A DNA stretch of 64,000 bases from Apostichopus japonicus (Eukaryota; Echinodermata; Holothuroidea; Aspidochirotida; Stichopodidae): positions 5,334,001 to 5,398,000 of the forward strand of contig NC_092566.1 of NCBI RefSeq assembly GCF_037975245.1, in the 5' to 3' direction. Shown here one piece after another: positions 39,326 to 64,000 of this stretch. The position numbers were made by a program, and so were the translations under genes. The notes under the pieces were generated by a model that was not told the DNA's origin, ran no database searches, and was given only the letters and a program-made list of their open reading frames with translations. Positions within the stretch are counted from its first letter, which is position 1. Every line of letters begins with the position of its first letter.

Positions 39326-40354
39326 CGTTGAAACAAGCAACAACAATTAACAATCACTCTTTACACCTAACCATTCCAAGTGCACTTATATCTGCCCCAG
39401 TTAATCCTATGACCAAGAAACGGGGCAGATACCCCCCCCCCCCTTCCTCCATCTAAAGACAAAAACCAAAACAGACACAGGAACATCACATTTAGTAGAT
39501 AAATGAAGCAGGTGGGTTAGAATGTTTTGTATTTCAAAGGCAGACCACTGTTCTTACAAATTATCCTCTGCAATAAAAGTATCTTTCAACTTGCTTTCAG
39601 TTTTCCTTTGTAAATCTGAATTAATCTAACTGAAGATAGAATCAGGAGGGCCAAGTTCATGTCATCGTGATACAAAGCCCAATTAAACATTTGACTTTTG
39701 TTGAAAGTATTAATTTACAACTAGGAAGCATACTGTACCCAGATCCTTCCCAAGGTACCGGTAGCAAGCGATGGTTTCACTCAATTAGCCAAATTTCATC
39801 TATCTCCTCTCACTACTGATTTTAATGACTTAAAGACCTGAATTTTGCAAAAATTTGATAACTTTCTATATCATTAAATTCTAGTTTCTCTTCATGAAGA
39901 AAAAAAAACAAAACGAACAACAATCAACCAAAAGTTTAACTCTATCATATCGATAATATTAAAATCTGTGATACCGTTTGGAAGACAGTATATATGTGAA
40001 AGCTAAATCAACTACATGCCATATAATCTGTCATTGTGATTGTTCACAAAATTTTATTGATGACAAATATCTTGCTTTTATCTGCTTTTTAATATTTAAA
40101 TTTTTAAGCCTCTCTTTATATTTAGTATCTGTTATTTGCATTTATATTTCATATTTTCTTCACCAATAAATGTCTCTCAATTTTAGCCACCTTTGCCCAG
40201 TGACTTTTAGAAAATTTCTTTGCTTATAAGTAATTTATGCCATTGTTCTAGCAAAAATCTATATTAAAATGTCAAGTTTCTTCTTATTTGAGAAAATTTT
40301 CTGAAAGACCCTTTTCTTCAATGTCCTGGAAACAGCTTCAAGCAGTTTATGATG

Positions 40355-40522
40355 TTTATTTAATTGGTATAAAACTGAGTGAAACAGCTAGGATGTGGCC
40401 ACAGGGTGATGCAACCCACAGACCAGTTCCGTTGAACTTATTTCACAGATTTTTAATCAATTGTGAAAATTGTCTTCTTATTGGTTATCTCTGTATTTAT
40501 TTGTTAACCTCTCTATTTTATT
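40355..40522 (-). terminator. Candidate FAM13 polyadenylation signals
   Basis: Minus-strand AATAAA at 40517-40522, 40496-40501 and 40355-40360 lie 330 to 500 bp past the stop codon. The region is AT-rich, so some may be chance; the true cleavage site cannot be chosen. Confidence 0.3.
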
Positions 40523-40853
40523 TCAAGGCAACAAGTAATTCTAGACCTATTTTCCAATCGTTGTTTTTTGTTGTTGTAATTGTTTGTGATAAATGTTATT
40601 TTCTGTTTTGTAGTCTTCTCTATTGTTTTCAAACTTCAATGAAACGACGAAACAAATGCCTCCAACAAATAATGAACATTTTTTAAACAGAAAAGTGAAA
40701 ACAATAAAATGGAAAAGAAAAAGTATTGCAGTTGTCCTAGCATTCCTTTGTAAACGTCAGTCGATAAATTAGTAAATATTGGCACCATACATAGTAATAA
40801 TTAATGTAGCTTGCACACGAAAATGATGATCATGAGAGAGACTGTAGGGGAGA

Positions 40854-64000
<23,147 letters not shown>

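Larger units (their letters stand above)
32561..40853. other. Intergenic region between BICC1 and FAM13
   Basis: About 8.3 kb without a supportable gene. It contains G runs (33065-33079, 34939-34953, 35861-35873, 36893-36903), a structured repeat (34145-34201), an inverted-repeat arm (37636-37884), a 27-bp minisatellite (39127-39325) and the presumed 3' UTR of FAM13 at its right end. Confidence 0.7.

Noticed and set aside
40288-40686. Plus-strand ORF of 132 codons
   Set aside because: It has a weak non-ATG start, a hydrophobic low-complexity second half and no recognised family; it overlaps the presumed FAM13 3' UTR.

Overview
This 64 kb window is nuclear DNA of an animal. It is AT-rich and intron-rich, with GT-AG splice sites, microsatellites, minisatellites, long G/C homopolymer runs and decayed retrotransposon tails. 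The protein types and repeat style suggest a marine invertebrate deuterostome. An echinoderm such as a sea cucumber is my best guess, but the sequence does not prove it. All coding sequence that I can support belongs to two genes on the minus strand. They were recovered exon by exon from splice sites and reading-frame continuity; no long single ORF is a gene.

Region 1 (1-31,922): the 5' part of a Bicaudal-C (BICC1) homologue, an RNA-binding KH-domain protein. Five coding exons (31619-31922, 13419-13465, 10767-10836, 2995-3074, 1483-1698) join in frame to give the first 239 residues, covering the first KH-type unit and the canonical GKGG-containing KH domain. The rest of the gene (further KH domains and the SAM domain) lies off the left edge. 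The first intron is about 18 kb and holds a CR1/L2-like retrotransposon tail, a tandem duplication and other repeats.

Region 2 (about 31,923-40,853): roughly 9 kb of intergenic DNA. It contains the presumed BICC1 promoter flank, a structured repeat with hammerhead-like motifs, one arm of a dispersed inverted repeat, and a 27-bp minisatellite.

Region 3 (40,854-64,000): a FAM13-family gene. Twenty exons (19 complete plus one cut by the right edge) join in frame for about 885 codons to a stop codon. The 5' end, where a RhoGAP domain is expected in FAM13A/B-type proteins, lies beyond the window. The C-terminal half carries three copies of a helical 'FExxF...GR...YxxYK' module that is diagnostic of FAM13. 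Two of the exons are 60 bp, frame-preserving and supported mainly by splice sites and phase.

The two genes lie head to tail on one strand. BICC1 and FAM13C are also close together on human chromosome 10, so this may be old conserved linkage. The repeats include a near-perfect 40-bp foldback, a (GGAGA)n array starting 25 bp inside an intron, a four-copy 107-bp tandem array, a three-copy array with ATGCATATGCAT boxes, and a 20-copy minisatellite. No rRNA, tRNA, CRISPR array or prokaryotic feature was recognised.
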